From Acholoe squamosa (taxonomy: Eukaryota > Annelida > Polychaeta > Phyllodocida > Polynoidae): a stretch of 64,000 bases of DNA. The notes beneath the pieces were generated by a model. The model searched no databases and had not been told where the DNA came from. It saw only the letters and a program-made list of their open reading frames with translations. This document shows positions 47,060-56,851 of this stretch, piece after piece; positions within the stretch are counted from its first letter, which is position 1; each line of letters starts with the position of its first letter. The stretch is taken from positions 83,639,959-83,703,958 of the forward strand of contig OX439035.1 in the NCBI GenBank assembly GCA_949317995.1, in the 5' to 3' direction. Both the position numbers and the translations under genes were made by a program.

Positions 47060-48830
47060 AGGAAATTAATTTTCCTGAGAAGATATAGGGGGTTAATAGT
47101 TGTATTGACAAAGATAATATGTGTGATACATATAGTGGCTCAGTCCAGGGTGAAGATGAACCATTATTTTCAGTGAATGTCAAAGGTTTACCTAGCATCA
47201 GGGTATATGACAAGTGTATAAAAGGTGTATGTATGTGTGTGCATTACATTGGGGGGGAGAGAGCTCAAATTTTACCATGTAGGGTGGCTTCTTTCCTTCA
47301 ACAAAAAGGTCTCATTGATATTAGTGGGGCTGAAGCCGATTTTCTATGGTGCTGATTCGTCCAAGGTTTCGAGATTGTAGACTCAGATTGTAAAACTACT
47401 TATGACTGTGGTAATTATAAGTCTATTCTTGAAGGAAAGTTCTACAATGAATTTTGTGGTATATTATTGGACGAGTTGGAGGTGGGTCTAGTCTCTAAGA
47501 CTGATAGTAAACCTCAGTGTATCCATTCTCTTGGTGGAGTGGAAAAATCAAATGGCAGTTAAGACCCATAACTGACTGTAGTATGCCTGAGAAAATCTCT
47601 ATTAACAATTTTATGGATACTACCAGCTCAACTTTTTCCTATAATAATATTAGGACAGTGACTGCTCAATTGGATAGGAACGAGTGTGGTCAACTTAAAG
47701 TCAGCTTACAGGTCTATAAATGTATATGGTCCCCACACAACTATGCAGGGTTTCAGATGGGATTTTGGCCATGGTAATGAATACTATGTTAGCAATAGAT
47801 TAACCTTTGGTCTGAAATGTGCCCCATATATATTTAACAGGATATCAGACTTCATTGTGGAGGTATCAAAGTTCTATGGTGTAAAGAAGATTGTTAACTA
47901 TTTGGACGATTTTATAGTCATCGCAGACTCGTATGAGGAGTGTCTCAGTCAGAGAAATGTATTGATAGAGTGTATGGAATACATGGGTTTTGTAATTTCA
48001 AAGGAAAAGGTAACCGAACCAGCCCAGGAGTGCAAGTTTCTAGGTATTTTGATTAATTCGGTTGACCTGGAATTATCCCTACCTAAGGATAAAGTAGACA
48101 AAATGGAAAGTATCTTATTAGACAATGTTAATAGGAAGTTCATTTCCAAAAAGAACCTTGAGAGGATTGGAGGTCTTATGTCCTTTTGCTCTCAGGTAGT
48201 AAAAGGGGGCAGAACGTTTAGTAGAAGGATTTTTGACTTGTGTGCTCGAGCTAGACCCAGGGGTTACATTAAGGTCTCTGAATGTACCAGGCAGGATATG
48301 CGTTGGTGGCTGGATTTTTGTGGTACTTTTAACTGTAAAAGTTTAATTTTTAATGACCTGGTTAATCCCCCGATGTATTCGGATTCCTCTGTTAAAGGCT
48401 TTGGAGCCTGGATGGGCAATTATTTTCTATATGGAGATTGGACTTTGTGTGATAACTTTAACCTTGGCATGGGCCATTTTACTTGATAATCTAAGAAATC
48501 ATCATAGAAATATCAATGTGTATGAATTGTACCCTGTTATGATGGGTTTAAAACGTTGGATTTCCGGTTATAAAAATAAGAGAATTCATTGTATAACGGA
48601 TAATATGCAAGTGCTAGCTATGATCAACACTGGCAGGTCAAGAAACAAGCTTAGAGAAATTTTTTGGCTGTGTTTTGTCAACAATGTAGAAATCTATGCT
48701 ACTTATATTAAGTCAGAGGATATTATCCTGGCTGACCAACTATTAAGACTCGCTTATAAGGGTATGCCTGGTAAATGTGTTGCCACTCTCCAGGATAATA
48801 ATATGTGCTGCTTTAATTCCAGAGTGGGAG
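47060..48830 (+). pseudogene. Reverse transcriptase / RNase H of the YR retroelement
   Basis: Copies element RNA into DNA and degrades the RNA strand. The fingers region (KWQLRPITDCSMPEKISINN, about 47545-47605) is in one frame. The palm is in another, with VNLKSAYRSI at 47689-47718, the FGLKCAPYIF stretch and YLDD at 47899-47910 (catalytic pair intact). RNase H follows (YSDSSVKGFGAW near 48378-48413), then after a frameshift near 48450-48480 come VYELYPV, TDNMQVLAMIN and ADQLLRL. Stops occur near 47088 and 47355. In motif A the family aspartate (DLKSAY) is Asn, so the polymerase would be inactive even apart from the frame breaks. Best relatives by motif are DIRS-order elements. Confidence 0.85.
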
Positions 48831-49726
48831 AGGTTGCAAAAAAGAAAAAGGTGTCTTTTGGACCAGGGTGTATCGGAGAATACTAGGAGAACTAGGAAGC
48901 AACAACTTAAAAGGTATAAAAAAAATTGTAAAAAATTTGATTTACAACCTTTTCCTTGTTCTCCATCTCAGGGTTCAATTTATGCAGGGTATTTATCAGA
49001 ATATATGAGGCCATCATCTGTAAAAAAATACATGTCTGCAGTTTGGTACCAACAAAAATTGTATGGTTTCGTGGATTACAGTGGTAATTTCATGTTAAAA
49101 AAGACTTTGGATGGTATTGGAAGATATGATACTAATCCATCAAAGGAAGTCCATCCTTTGACTCCTAAGGAGATGTTAAAATTGAGGTCAAATCTAGACC
49201 TGTCTAACAGAGCAGATATGAAATTTTGGTTGGCTATATTAACATGTTTTAGAGGTATACTCAGGGTAGGCCATGTGATTAGATCCCCTCATTCCTTGAG
49301 GGTAGGTGATGTTAAATTTGAAAATGAATATGTTAGCTTCGGGTTAAAACCTCTAAAACTGACCAACTTGGTAAAGATTCCTTCCATGTATTTTTGGTTA
49401 GGAATGATGGCTCCTTGCTGTGCCCATATAGGGGCTTACAGCGTTTGTGTGAGGGTAGATTTAAAAATGATCTCTTGTTCAAGTCTAGAGGTATTGGTAT
49501 GGAATATCAATATGTCAACTCTAGGTTAAAACTCCTAGCCTTACAGTCTAATATTAGAGGTTGTGTTTCTACCCATTTACTTAGGCATGGTGGTGCCACT
49601 TTATTAAAGGATTCTGGCCTCAGTATAGAGGATATTAAGAGAAAGGTTAATTGGAAATCCAGTGCTGTGTATAGTTATATTCACAATCATAAAGATGAGT
49701 TATTACATCTGGATAGGTTGTGCTAA
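48800..49726 (+). pseudogene. Tyrosine recombinase of the YR retroelement
   Basis: A phage-integrase-fold recombinase that would join the circular DNA copy to the genome. The N-terminal helical SAM-like half runs from about 48830 (WERLQKRKRCLLDQG) to 49130. The catalytic half has FRGILRVGH with the first Arg at 49263-49265. After a frameshift between about 49400 and 49530 it continues with HLLRHGGATLL (H-x-x-R box, about 49574-49606) and WKSSAVYSYI carrying the nucleophile tyrosine (about 49652-49681). The gene ends at TAA 49724-49726. All core residues are visible, so decay is recent compared with the polymerase. Confidence 0.88.
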
Positions 49727-50565
49727 TCTCATTTGCAATGCTGATTGGTATGTGTTTACATGTGCTTGGCGTGTTTATTTGTGTTTGGCATGTATGGTGC
49801 TGATAGCCCCAAGGTCAGTAACCCACCAAACTCATGTGTTCTGTGATAGGTCATTTATTATATGTATTATATTAATATCCCTTTATTACCGGTACACTCT
49901 GGTATCTATGTATTATATTATTATCCGTATATTACCGGTATATATTTATTCCCTGGTAGCGAGTTAACTTATATATATATATATATATGATGTCATACAT
50001 TTATATATTGAAAAAATATATAAAATGTCACATGTCCTCTTGTCATTTCCATCAATATTATGTGAATTTGCCTGTACTGGAGTAAGAAAAGGTAACACTT
50101 TAGTCCAATTTAGAAAACTAGGCCTAGGCCCCACTGAGAACTAAATTGGACCCAATATTACAACTATGGTCGAATTTAGGCAACTCAAGCTGGTTGAATT
50201 AAGGCAACTTTTCATCTTTCTCATTGATAGTTTGTTTTCTAAAACATGACAGTGGTTTTTACTAAATTTCATTTTAGTCCAAAATCCAATACGACATCTA
50301 AAAATCTGAAAGGATTTTGAACAAAAAGATGTTGCCTAGCAACCAGGAGGGCTATATGAGCAGTGACGCAAATAAGATCAAGGGGTCAAAAAACATTTTT
50401 CACAGAAAATGTGCATTTGTATTGATTGTGCTTTTAAGGTTATTAGATACTTTAGTGATATTGACTAAAAAATGGCAGCATTGGAACCTAGTTCCTATTA
50501 CTGCAACTAGGGGGAAACAAGGGTGGTCCAATTTAGGAGCCTGTCCAAATTAGGCAACTTTCCCC

Positions 50566-50928
50566 TATTTCTTACTTACTCAATATCCATCAAGAGCACC
50601 TGACAATCTTGGTTCATTGTATTAGTGTTGCAACGCAAAATACGTGTATCATGACGTAGGCCTATATAATTTTCTAGAATCAGTAATGGTCAAATCCGAC
50701 AGAGGCCATGAAATGTTCGCTGGTACCCTGCAGGTATTGAGAGCATATACCTGCAGGCCATGTCTGATGTTATTTTTCACTTGAACTCCACTATATGGGA
50801 ATTCGAGATCTCTTATCACAGTACTGTTTATAATTCCAAATATCTGTCTAAGAGGGATAGGAGAACCACTGGGGTGATAGTGCACCATCTTGAAAGTAAG
50901 TGTAAAACAGGTTAACATTATTGACTGG
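50566..50928. other. Unassigned
   Basis: No supported feature. Confidence 0.5.
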
Positions 50929-50931
50929 TAA

Positions 50932-51227
50932 GGGAGTGGTCAATATTTATCAACAGGGGGGGGGTGGTGGGTTTGAGGGGGGCGTAAAATTTTCAGACCC
51001 CTCCCAAGGAGGGGCTAAAAACATTTTGACCCCTCTTGAGGGGGGGGGCTAAAAAAATTCACCCTCTTTTAGCAGAAAAATCCCGCGCGCTACTTTAGAT
51101 CAAAGAGTGGTGCGAAAACTCTCCACGCCTCCGGCATGGGGGGGCGCAAAAAATTTTGACTGCCGTCGAGGGGGGCGTCCGCGCGAAAACCCACCAACCC
51201 CCCTGTTGATAAATAATGACCACTCCC
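50932..51227. mobile_element. G-rich Harbinger-like MITE
   Basis: 296 bp between TAA duplications (50929-50931 and 51228-51230). The ends GGGAGTGGTCAATATTTATC and the complement of GGGAGTGGTCATTATTTATC continue for about 40 bp of inverted repeat. The inside has G-run/C-run pairs and a GCGCGC word. The TWA duplication fits PIF/Harbinger. Confidence 0.85.
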
Positions 51228-51488
51228 TAACTTCTAAAACATGACCTGAAGGTTATTTCAAAACAGCCTGCTATTAGCTCCCCATCAATTGTATTATCTT
51301 TGATAATTGTGCCTAATCAATTGATATTTCAGTGTGATAATATTTTTCACATCTTCCATCTTATAAAGTATAAACACAAATGGCCAAGAGTATTGAAGAT
51401 AAGAATCAATATATCTCACAGAGTGGATATTGTATATTTCATTGTTGTATACTAGGGCTCCCTGGAGGTAGAAAACCTCCTAAAAGTG

Positions 51489-51526
51489 ATGACCCAGGGT
51501 AATCATCATGATCAACTTGGGTCATC
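51489..51526. repeat. Short palindrome GATGACCC...GGGTCATC
   Basis: 38-bp imperfect palindrome around GATGACCCAGGGTAATCAT. A near twin at 52036-52074 is almost perfect (GATGACCCAAGGTGATCATG). They bracket the element at 51581-52034. Confidence 0.8.
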
Positions 51527-51580
51527 AATTTGATGACATTGTATACAAGGTGTCACAAAAGCATCAGAGACTTAGTGACC

Positions 51581-52034
51581 AGGTCCAGCGAAAGTGATGC
51601 AGGTCTGAAGTGAGCAGACGCGGGGCGAGCAGACGCGGGGCGAGCAGACACAGGAGAGATATTTTTCCATTCTTTGCCTATGATGCAAACATATTTTGAA
51701 CATATGGGACAAATATGGTACTGTGAGATTAGCTATGCCTCTGAACTTATCAAATCATTAGTTTCAGCTTTGTACTGTCTAGAAAAAGAGAGTTTTAAGC
51801 AAATTTACTCTCTTGTCCCACATCTGCTCATTTGCTTGTGACGTGTCTGCTCATATATGGAGCAGCTCATCAGTTTTTAGCTTATTACATCCACAATTCT
51901 TTTATCTATTGGGTATTATAGTCTCAAGGAATATCACAGAACGATATTTGTCCCATATTTGTGGCTATCATAGTTAAATGATCGTCCTGTGTCTGCTCAC
52001 TTTAGACCTGCATCACTTTCGCTAGATTTGGCCT
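51581..52034. mobile_element. Inverted-repeat element with GAGCAGAC tandem repeats
   Basis: The left end (AGGTCCAGCGAAAGTGATGC, then AGGTCTGAAGTGAGCAGAC) is mirrored at the right by GTCTGCTCACTTTAGACCTG and CATCACTTTCGCTAG...CCT. Next to the left end GAGCAGACGCGGGGC is repeated in tandem (51611-51652). Non-coding. Ends are approximate. Confidence 0.7.
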
Positions 52035-52035
52035 A

Positions 52036-52074
52036 GTGATGACCCAAGGTGATCATGATGATCACCTTGGGTCA
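52036..52074. repeat. Near-perfect 39-bp palindrome
   Basis: GATGACCCAAGGTGATCATG is followed by its complement. Twin of 51489-51526. Confidence 0.85.
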
Positions 52075-52490
52075 TCAACATGGAAAGAGGACCTTAAGTC
52101 ATCAATACAGATAACCTTCATACAGTCCTATATTTTGAACAGAACTGGTTAAAAAAAAGAAGTGGATTGCGTTATCCTATTTTATTTTACAAACTATAGA
52201 ACCACATCGTATAGGTGACCCTCCATTACCAAAGATCAAGAGGTGAGCGCTGGCTGAAATATTTTCTGCATATTTATGTGAAGGTTTGACCATGTTTGTT
52301 GGATCATGATGACCTTCTATATTATAGCACGCTGGAAATGTCCCACACTGAAAAAATTCTAGGTGTGTAAAGTCAAAATGTAAGAAGACTTTATGGTCTT
52401 CCAAGTAACCAGCATGAAATAAAATAGTTAAAAACCCAGCAAACAGACAGCCTTTGCTGCTATCCTTGTTAGGAGGTTAACTCAAAACAT
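52075..52490. other. Unassigned
   Basis: No supported feature. Confidence 0.5.
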
Positions 52491-52558
52491 CCTACCATCA
52501 GTCTCCCAGCGCTGGTAGGAATTTCCAGCCCTATTGATTCATCTGATGGTAGGATGTG
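52491..52558. repeat. Short hairpin CATCCTACCATCAG...CTGATGGTAGGATG
   Basis: 14-bp perfect arms separated by about 38 bp. The CTACCATC/GATGGTAG motif recurs at 34573-34602 and 53313-53342. Confidence 0.6.
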
Positions 52559-52783
52559 ACTGGCATGCATTGACACAGGCAGTGCTATTGACTTAACTGG
52601 TGGTAGACTGAGCCCTGCATACACTATCACAAGCAGAATACACTGTGCACAGTGGCAAGAGGGCTAACATAAATCAATAGCTGTGGAAAGATTCCTTTTC
52701 ATAAAATGGCATAAACAATCATTCTCCTTTATCCAATTAGCTATTTATAGTGTCTACCGGCCCCTCCTCAGGGAGGGAGAACC

Positions 52784-53095
52784 CACTGAACAAGATCTCG
52801 AGAATTACTCAGGAATTTCTCGAGTACCGACTTGTGAATACAACAAGAATAGAGAACGTGATTTTCCCTGGATATTTGGACACACCATAACATCTTATAC
52901 TCGAGAAAGTTCTCTAGTCTAGATTTTGAGAATGGCTCGAGAGTTTCTTGGGAAAGACTTGGGATATTCCCAGGAACTGGACATGTTTTTTTTCTCGAGT
53001 ATAAGATGTTCTGGCATGTCCAAATTTCCAGGGAATCTCCTTGCCCAAGTTTTGAACGTTCCCAGCTGGAGTCCTGTTCAGTGGGAATGGATCAC
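52784..53095. mobile_element. Fold-back element with CTCGAG-rich arms
   Basis: The ends CCCACTGAACAAGA and the complement of CCCACTGAACAGGA enclose arms that pair again at CATCTTATACTCGAGAAA / TTTCTCGAGTATAAGATG and CCCTGGATATTTGGAC / GTCCAAATTTCCAGGG. Five CTCGAG sites lie in 312 bp. Small frames on both strands come from the mirrored arms. Confidence 0.75.
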
Positions 53096-53239
53096 TTGAT
53101 AGTGCATGTAACACATAAGTGGCTTTTGAGTAGATGAGTGGTAATAATCTTGTACTGTGGCAATCCGCCATGGATTTCTTTCACTGCCACAACCATTGGT
53201 GGTCAGCTTGGAAAATCAATAGTGAATAATCAACAGGAC

Positions 53240-53430
53240 TTGCTGTGCCCAGCTGGGCTACCACCAGTAAAATGGATAGGGTAGGATGACTAGGTCTTAT
53301 AAAATCTACAGGATTTGCCAACACTACCATCACTGGGGGGGTGATGGTAGAAAGTTTTGAATTAACCTCCAAGGTTCTTGAGGCCATTGCGAAAAGATTG
53401 GGAAATGGTTCTGTCGGAGGTGTTATTCCC
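53240..53430 (+). repeat. Dispersed repeat, pair with 34470-34690
   Basis: GGGCTACCACCAGTAAAATG, CTACCATCAC...GTGATGGTAG and TTTTGAATTAACC occur in the same order as in the partner. Open frames here have no known domain. Confidence 0.4.
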
Positions 53431-54001
53431 AAAACTGAACTGACCGACCTCAGGGAATCAATTCCCTGTTGGGTTGCCAAAAGATAATTGGTCTGCTAGT
53501 TCTTTCCTCCGATTCCCTGGCCTATCTACTATAGGAAGCTTTCAGGTGGAACCAATCATGGAACCAGTTCCCCCAACTTTTAGCAATGCAGTCTAATTCA
53601 GAGCAACTCACTTCTTTTACAATATAAGGTGGGAATTGATCTCTGTGGGTGGAGAATCAGGGCAATTGGAAGGTGCGATAGCTACAGTGGGAATGAATTT
53701 CCTAAACCTTTTGCAACAGCCTCCTGGTGATCGGGATAGTCAAAGTAGTCAGGGTTGTCAATACGGTCCTTTGGATATTGGCTCCAATGCTCTTCCTCCT
53801 GAGCTAACTTGGCAGCTGTGATAGTTATAGTCAAAATGATTGAGAGATAGTTGAGAGAAGCATTATTACTTTATTACATAGAATAATTTATATGTCTAAG
53901 ATTTGATGCCCCAATATATGTTGGGTTTCAGATTAGTATTACTGAACAGCATTGGTAATGCATTGATTCATATGATGAATGTTCAAATACGAAACAAAAT
54001 G

Positions 54002-54004
<3 letters not shown>
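53431..54004. other. Unassigned
   Basis: A 61-codon plus-strand frame at 53636-53821 (Gln/Gly/Ser/Pro-rich) is not recognised. Confidence 0.4.

Positions 54005-54078
<74 letters not shown>
54005..54078. repeat. (TA)n microsatellite
   Basis: About 37 perfect TA units. Confidence 0.97.
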
Positions 54079-54081
<3 letters not shown>

Positions 54082-54296
54082 GCATGATCAGCTATCTTCA
54101 TATAAAACCTCAACCCTTGTGTTAGCTTTCAGGTAATCAGGTAATATCCTTGAATTCTATTAGTTATGCATAGATGCATGTGATGATGGTTTGGATATGA
54201 CATACAAGGCATCATATATCATTATAATAAATTGAGGCATCAAACCTTTTCTCTCTCAGCTATCTCTCTACCATTTTAAGTACACTTATCAAAGCT

Positions 54297-54368
54297 GCCA
54301 AGTTAGCTCAGCAGGAAGAGCATTAGGCCCAATATCCAAAGGTCGATGGTTCTAGTCCCTGGGGGGTC
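54297..54368 (+). repeat. tRNA-derived sequence (pseudo-tRNA or SINE head)
   Basis: TTAGCTCAGCAGGAAGAGC is a textbook tRNA D-arm/A box. GGTTCTAGTCC, about 30 bp on, is a good B box. The D stem pairs (GCTC/GAGC), but the acceptor, anticodon and T stems are mismatched, so a working tRNA is unlikely. Confidence 0.6.
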
Positions 54369-54599
54369 TTAATTTTTCAGGTGTAGAGACCTAAGTCTAC
54401 CATATATTATGTTATCTAACAATTTTGGCTTGGACAGTGCTTTTTTGGTTATAACCCCAGTGCATTATCAGGCCATGACCCTACTCTAATACCTTTTGGA
54501 CATCTTCAAGAAGCCTTTGGTTAGAGTCGGGACATATTAATAAATGAGAGAAGTATACAACGTTAACCGCTCCATTTCTTTCCAGTTAAAACTGTTCAG

Positions 54600-54672
54600 G
54601 GCTCTATGGGAATTGATCCCTGGTCGCTGTGGCAAAAGACGGACTCACTGTCCACTATACCAAGCCGAACGG
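54600..54672 (-). repeat. tRNA-derived sequence, minus strand
   Basis: Read on the minus strand, CGGCTTGGTATAGTGGACAG (A-box like) and AGGGATCAATTCCCA (B-box like) have tRNA-like spacing. It lies about 230 bp from the plus-strand tRNA-like sequence. A longer minus-strand open frame covers this region and is considered spurious. Confidence 0.45.
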
Positions 54673-55290
54673 TACTAGAAGTCAATGTACATGAAGGATT
54701 TGAATAAGTTGTCCGACATACTTGGGCTTTGCACACCTCATTTGCATAGAATCCAATGGTGCCAGGTCGAGTTATTAACAGGGAAACATCCTTAGATATC
54801 CTATATGAACATGCCATGCCTAAATTCTCCATATTGTTCCCATCATTTTCCATAGCGATACGTCTCAGCACCCGCCATTGCGGCTTGCTGACCCAGTTCT
54901 TCAGTTGAAAATATGTCAGGTTACATCCGGGCACCTCCCACTTTGCCAACAAGAAGGAATGGCCATGTGACTATGGATCGCTATGAAAATTCATTGGATT
55001 TTCATTTATTTAGAAGAAAATGGAGACAAAATGTAGGCGAACACCAACTAGAGATTGTATATTTGTTGGTGCTAGAAGTACAGGACTTGACATGCTTGGA
55101 TTCTACCCGAAAAATGTGTGGAAAGTTGGGCACCCGCTGAGGAACAAAAAACATGGCTACACGCATTGCGAGGCCAGGGAGAATCGTTTGGCTTGAGAAA
55201 ATGTCTTCTCCTGGCTTTATTATGGGGTTATAAGGTAAGAAATTATTACAAAATGGAGAAATATGTTAGATAAATGCATTAATCAATGTT
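54673..55290. other. Unassigned
   Basis: No supported feature. Confidence 0.5.
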
Positions 55291-55400
55291 CCCAGCAAAT
55301 TGTCGTTATCTGTCGCCATGATTGGTCATCAATGGTGACTCCTTTCTGAGTGATAACTCACTGCGTCATCTTTCGCCACTCTGTGTCAGTCTCACATGGC

Positions 55401-55760
55401 ATGGCGATTTATCACAACAGTCGCCAACATGATCTCACTCACTGTGTGAGTATGTGCCACCCCTTGTCATTCCTCACAAAGCATGGTGACTTATCACCAC
55501 CATCGCCAACATGGATCTAACTCACTGCGTGAGTATGTGCCACTGCCTGTCAACTCTCAGTCAGAATGGCAACTTTTCACCTGCATTGCCACATGGCTCT
55601 CACTCACTGCGTGAGTGTGTATCACCACCATTGCCAACATTGGTCTCACTCAATACGTGAATTTGTGTCACTCCAAGTCAATGCTCTCTGAGGATTGCAT
55701 CATCTGTCACTCACTCTCACTCACAGTGGCAACTTATCACCACAATTGCCAAAGTTGTTG
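55401..55760. repeat. 82-bp tandem array
   Basis: ATGG(C/T)GA.TTATCAC begins units at 55401, 55483 and 55565, exactly 82 bp apart. Each contains the self-complementary core ACTCACTGCGTGAGT. Units after 55620 are partial and rearranged. Confidence 0.85.
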
Positions 55761-56119
55761 AGACAGTACCACTGTTCAACATGTAGCCTATCTAGGAAGT
55801 GTGGGCATGAAGTATAAGTCCCATACGTATCAAATGTGCTTTGTTTCACAATGATTTCCATGTAATACTTCAGAGTTGAATCAAACAAGATTATATAGAG
55901 AGAATATCAATTGAATTTAGATAGAGGTATCTCTAAAATGAAAGCAACTATCCATAAACACCTTTTCTCTGGTTACAGGAAAAATACATAGGGAAATATC
56001 AACATGAACACCTTGTCTGTGGTTAGAGGGAAGATACATATGGCAATACCTTCTCTGGCAAAACATACTTTGATCTGGCAGATGTGAGGCTGCATGATTA
56101 CCAATGTCGATGATTATGA

Positions 56120-56700
56120 GCTTTTCATCTAACAAGGTGAGTGATCACCAGCATCGCCATCACTGGTGAGTCTGAGTGATCACCACTCTTGCCATCCATG
56201 GTGAACCTGCGCTATGACGTGGTGCGCGTTTCATCTAGCGAGGTGAGTGATTACTCGTGTCGCCATCCCTGGTGAGTGTGGGTGATCAAGATCCTCACCC
56301 TCTGTGGTGAACCTGTGCTATCATGACGTACACGTTTTATCTAGCGAGGTGACTGACCACAATCCTTGCCATCCGTGGTGAATGTGCATTATGACGTGGT
56401 GTGCGTCTCATCTAGCGAAGTGAGTGATCACTCATGTCGCCATCCCTGGTGAGGATGAGTGATCACTCATGTCGCCATCCCTGGTGAGGATGAGTGATCA
56501 CAATCCTCGCCATCCCTGGTGAACATGTGCTATGACGAGGTGCGTGTTTCATCTAGCGAGTTGAGTGATCACCCGCGTCGCCATCCCTGGTGAGTCTGAG
56601 TGATCACCATCCTCGCCATCTGAGGTGAGGCCATGTGATCACCACCATTGCTATTCCTGGTGATCTTGTGCTATAGCGACGTCGTGTTCCATCTAGCGAC
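56120..56700. repeat. GTGAGTGATCAC / CATCTAGCGA tandem array
   Basis: CATCTAGCGA(G) recurs about six times between 56122 and 56698, at spacings of roughly 73, 107 or 140 bp. These differ by a sub-unit of about 34 bp (GAGTGATCACTC..GTCGCCATCCCTGGTGAG). So it is a higher-order array in which short units were gained or lost. Confidence 0.85.
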
Positions 56701-56752
56701 ATGTGTGAGCCACTTCACACAGGTTGATGAGGAGTCACAACAATTTGCTGGG

Positions 56753-56851
56753 TTATGAGACAGCACTCGTGGGTTTATGGTTCAATATTCTACTCCCCGC
56801 TGCGTGGGTCCTAGAATATTGAACCATAAACCCACTTGTGCTGTCTCATAA
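56753..56851. repeat. 99-bp near-perfect hairpin
   Basis: The arms of about 40 bp begin TTATGAGACAGCACTCGTGG and end CCACTTGTGCTGTCTCATAA. The loop is CCCCGCTGCGTGGG. It starts at the first base after the element at 55291-56752. Confidence 0.92.

Larger units (their letters stand above)
45913..49975 (+). mobile_element. Tyrosine-recombinase retroelement (DIRS/Ngaro type)
   Basis: Order gag, reverse transcriptase with RNase H, tyrosine recombinase, the plan of DIRS-order elements, which integrate as circles without an integrase. I see no methyltransferase between RNase H and recombinase, so it looks Ngaro- or PAT-like. Stops and frameshifts in every region make it inactive. A TATTATAT...TTACCGGTA unit is duplicated near the 3' end (49862-49955). 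Split direct repeats expected at the ends were not found. It lies just after the LINE tail inside a split DNA transposon. Confidence 0.85.
44537..50565. mobile_element. Split DNA transposon hosting nested retroelements
   Basis: The ends are inverted repeats, GGGGAAAGTTTCCTAATTTG and the complement of GGGGAAAGTTGCCTAATTTG, with TA on both sides. Subterminal GGTCCAATTTAGG/CCTAAATTGGACC words occur in both arms. Removing the inserted retroelements (about 44867-49970) leaves an element of roughly 0.9 kb with no transposase. Left arm 44537-44814, right arm about 49990-50565. Confidence 0.7.
55291..56752 (+). mobile_element. CCCAGCAAATTGTCG-ended element, expanded copy
   Basis: Same ends and subterminal sequence as the 222-bp element at 37751-37972, but 1462 bp long. 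The extra length is two tandem arrays (about 55401-55760 and 56120-56700). The terminal blocks, CGCCATGATTGGTCATCAAT at the left and CCATCTAGCGACATGTGTGA at the right, match the short copy. No protein is encoded. Confidence 0.9.

Noticed and set aside
54297-54368. Functional tRNA gene
   Set aside because: The acceptor, anticodon and T stems do not pair properly, so only a tRNA-derived sequence is claimed.
54596-54952. 118-codon minus-strand frame
   Set aside because: Overlaps a tRNA-derived sequence, with no domain or codon pattern to support it.
55291-56752. Regularly spaced repeats that might suggest a CRISPR array
   Set aside because: Spacing varies, the spacers are themselves repeated, no cas genes occur, and the context is eukaryotic transposon DNA.
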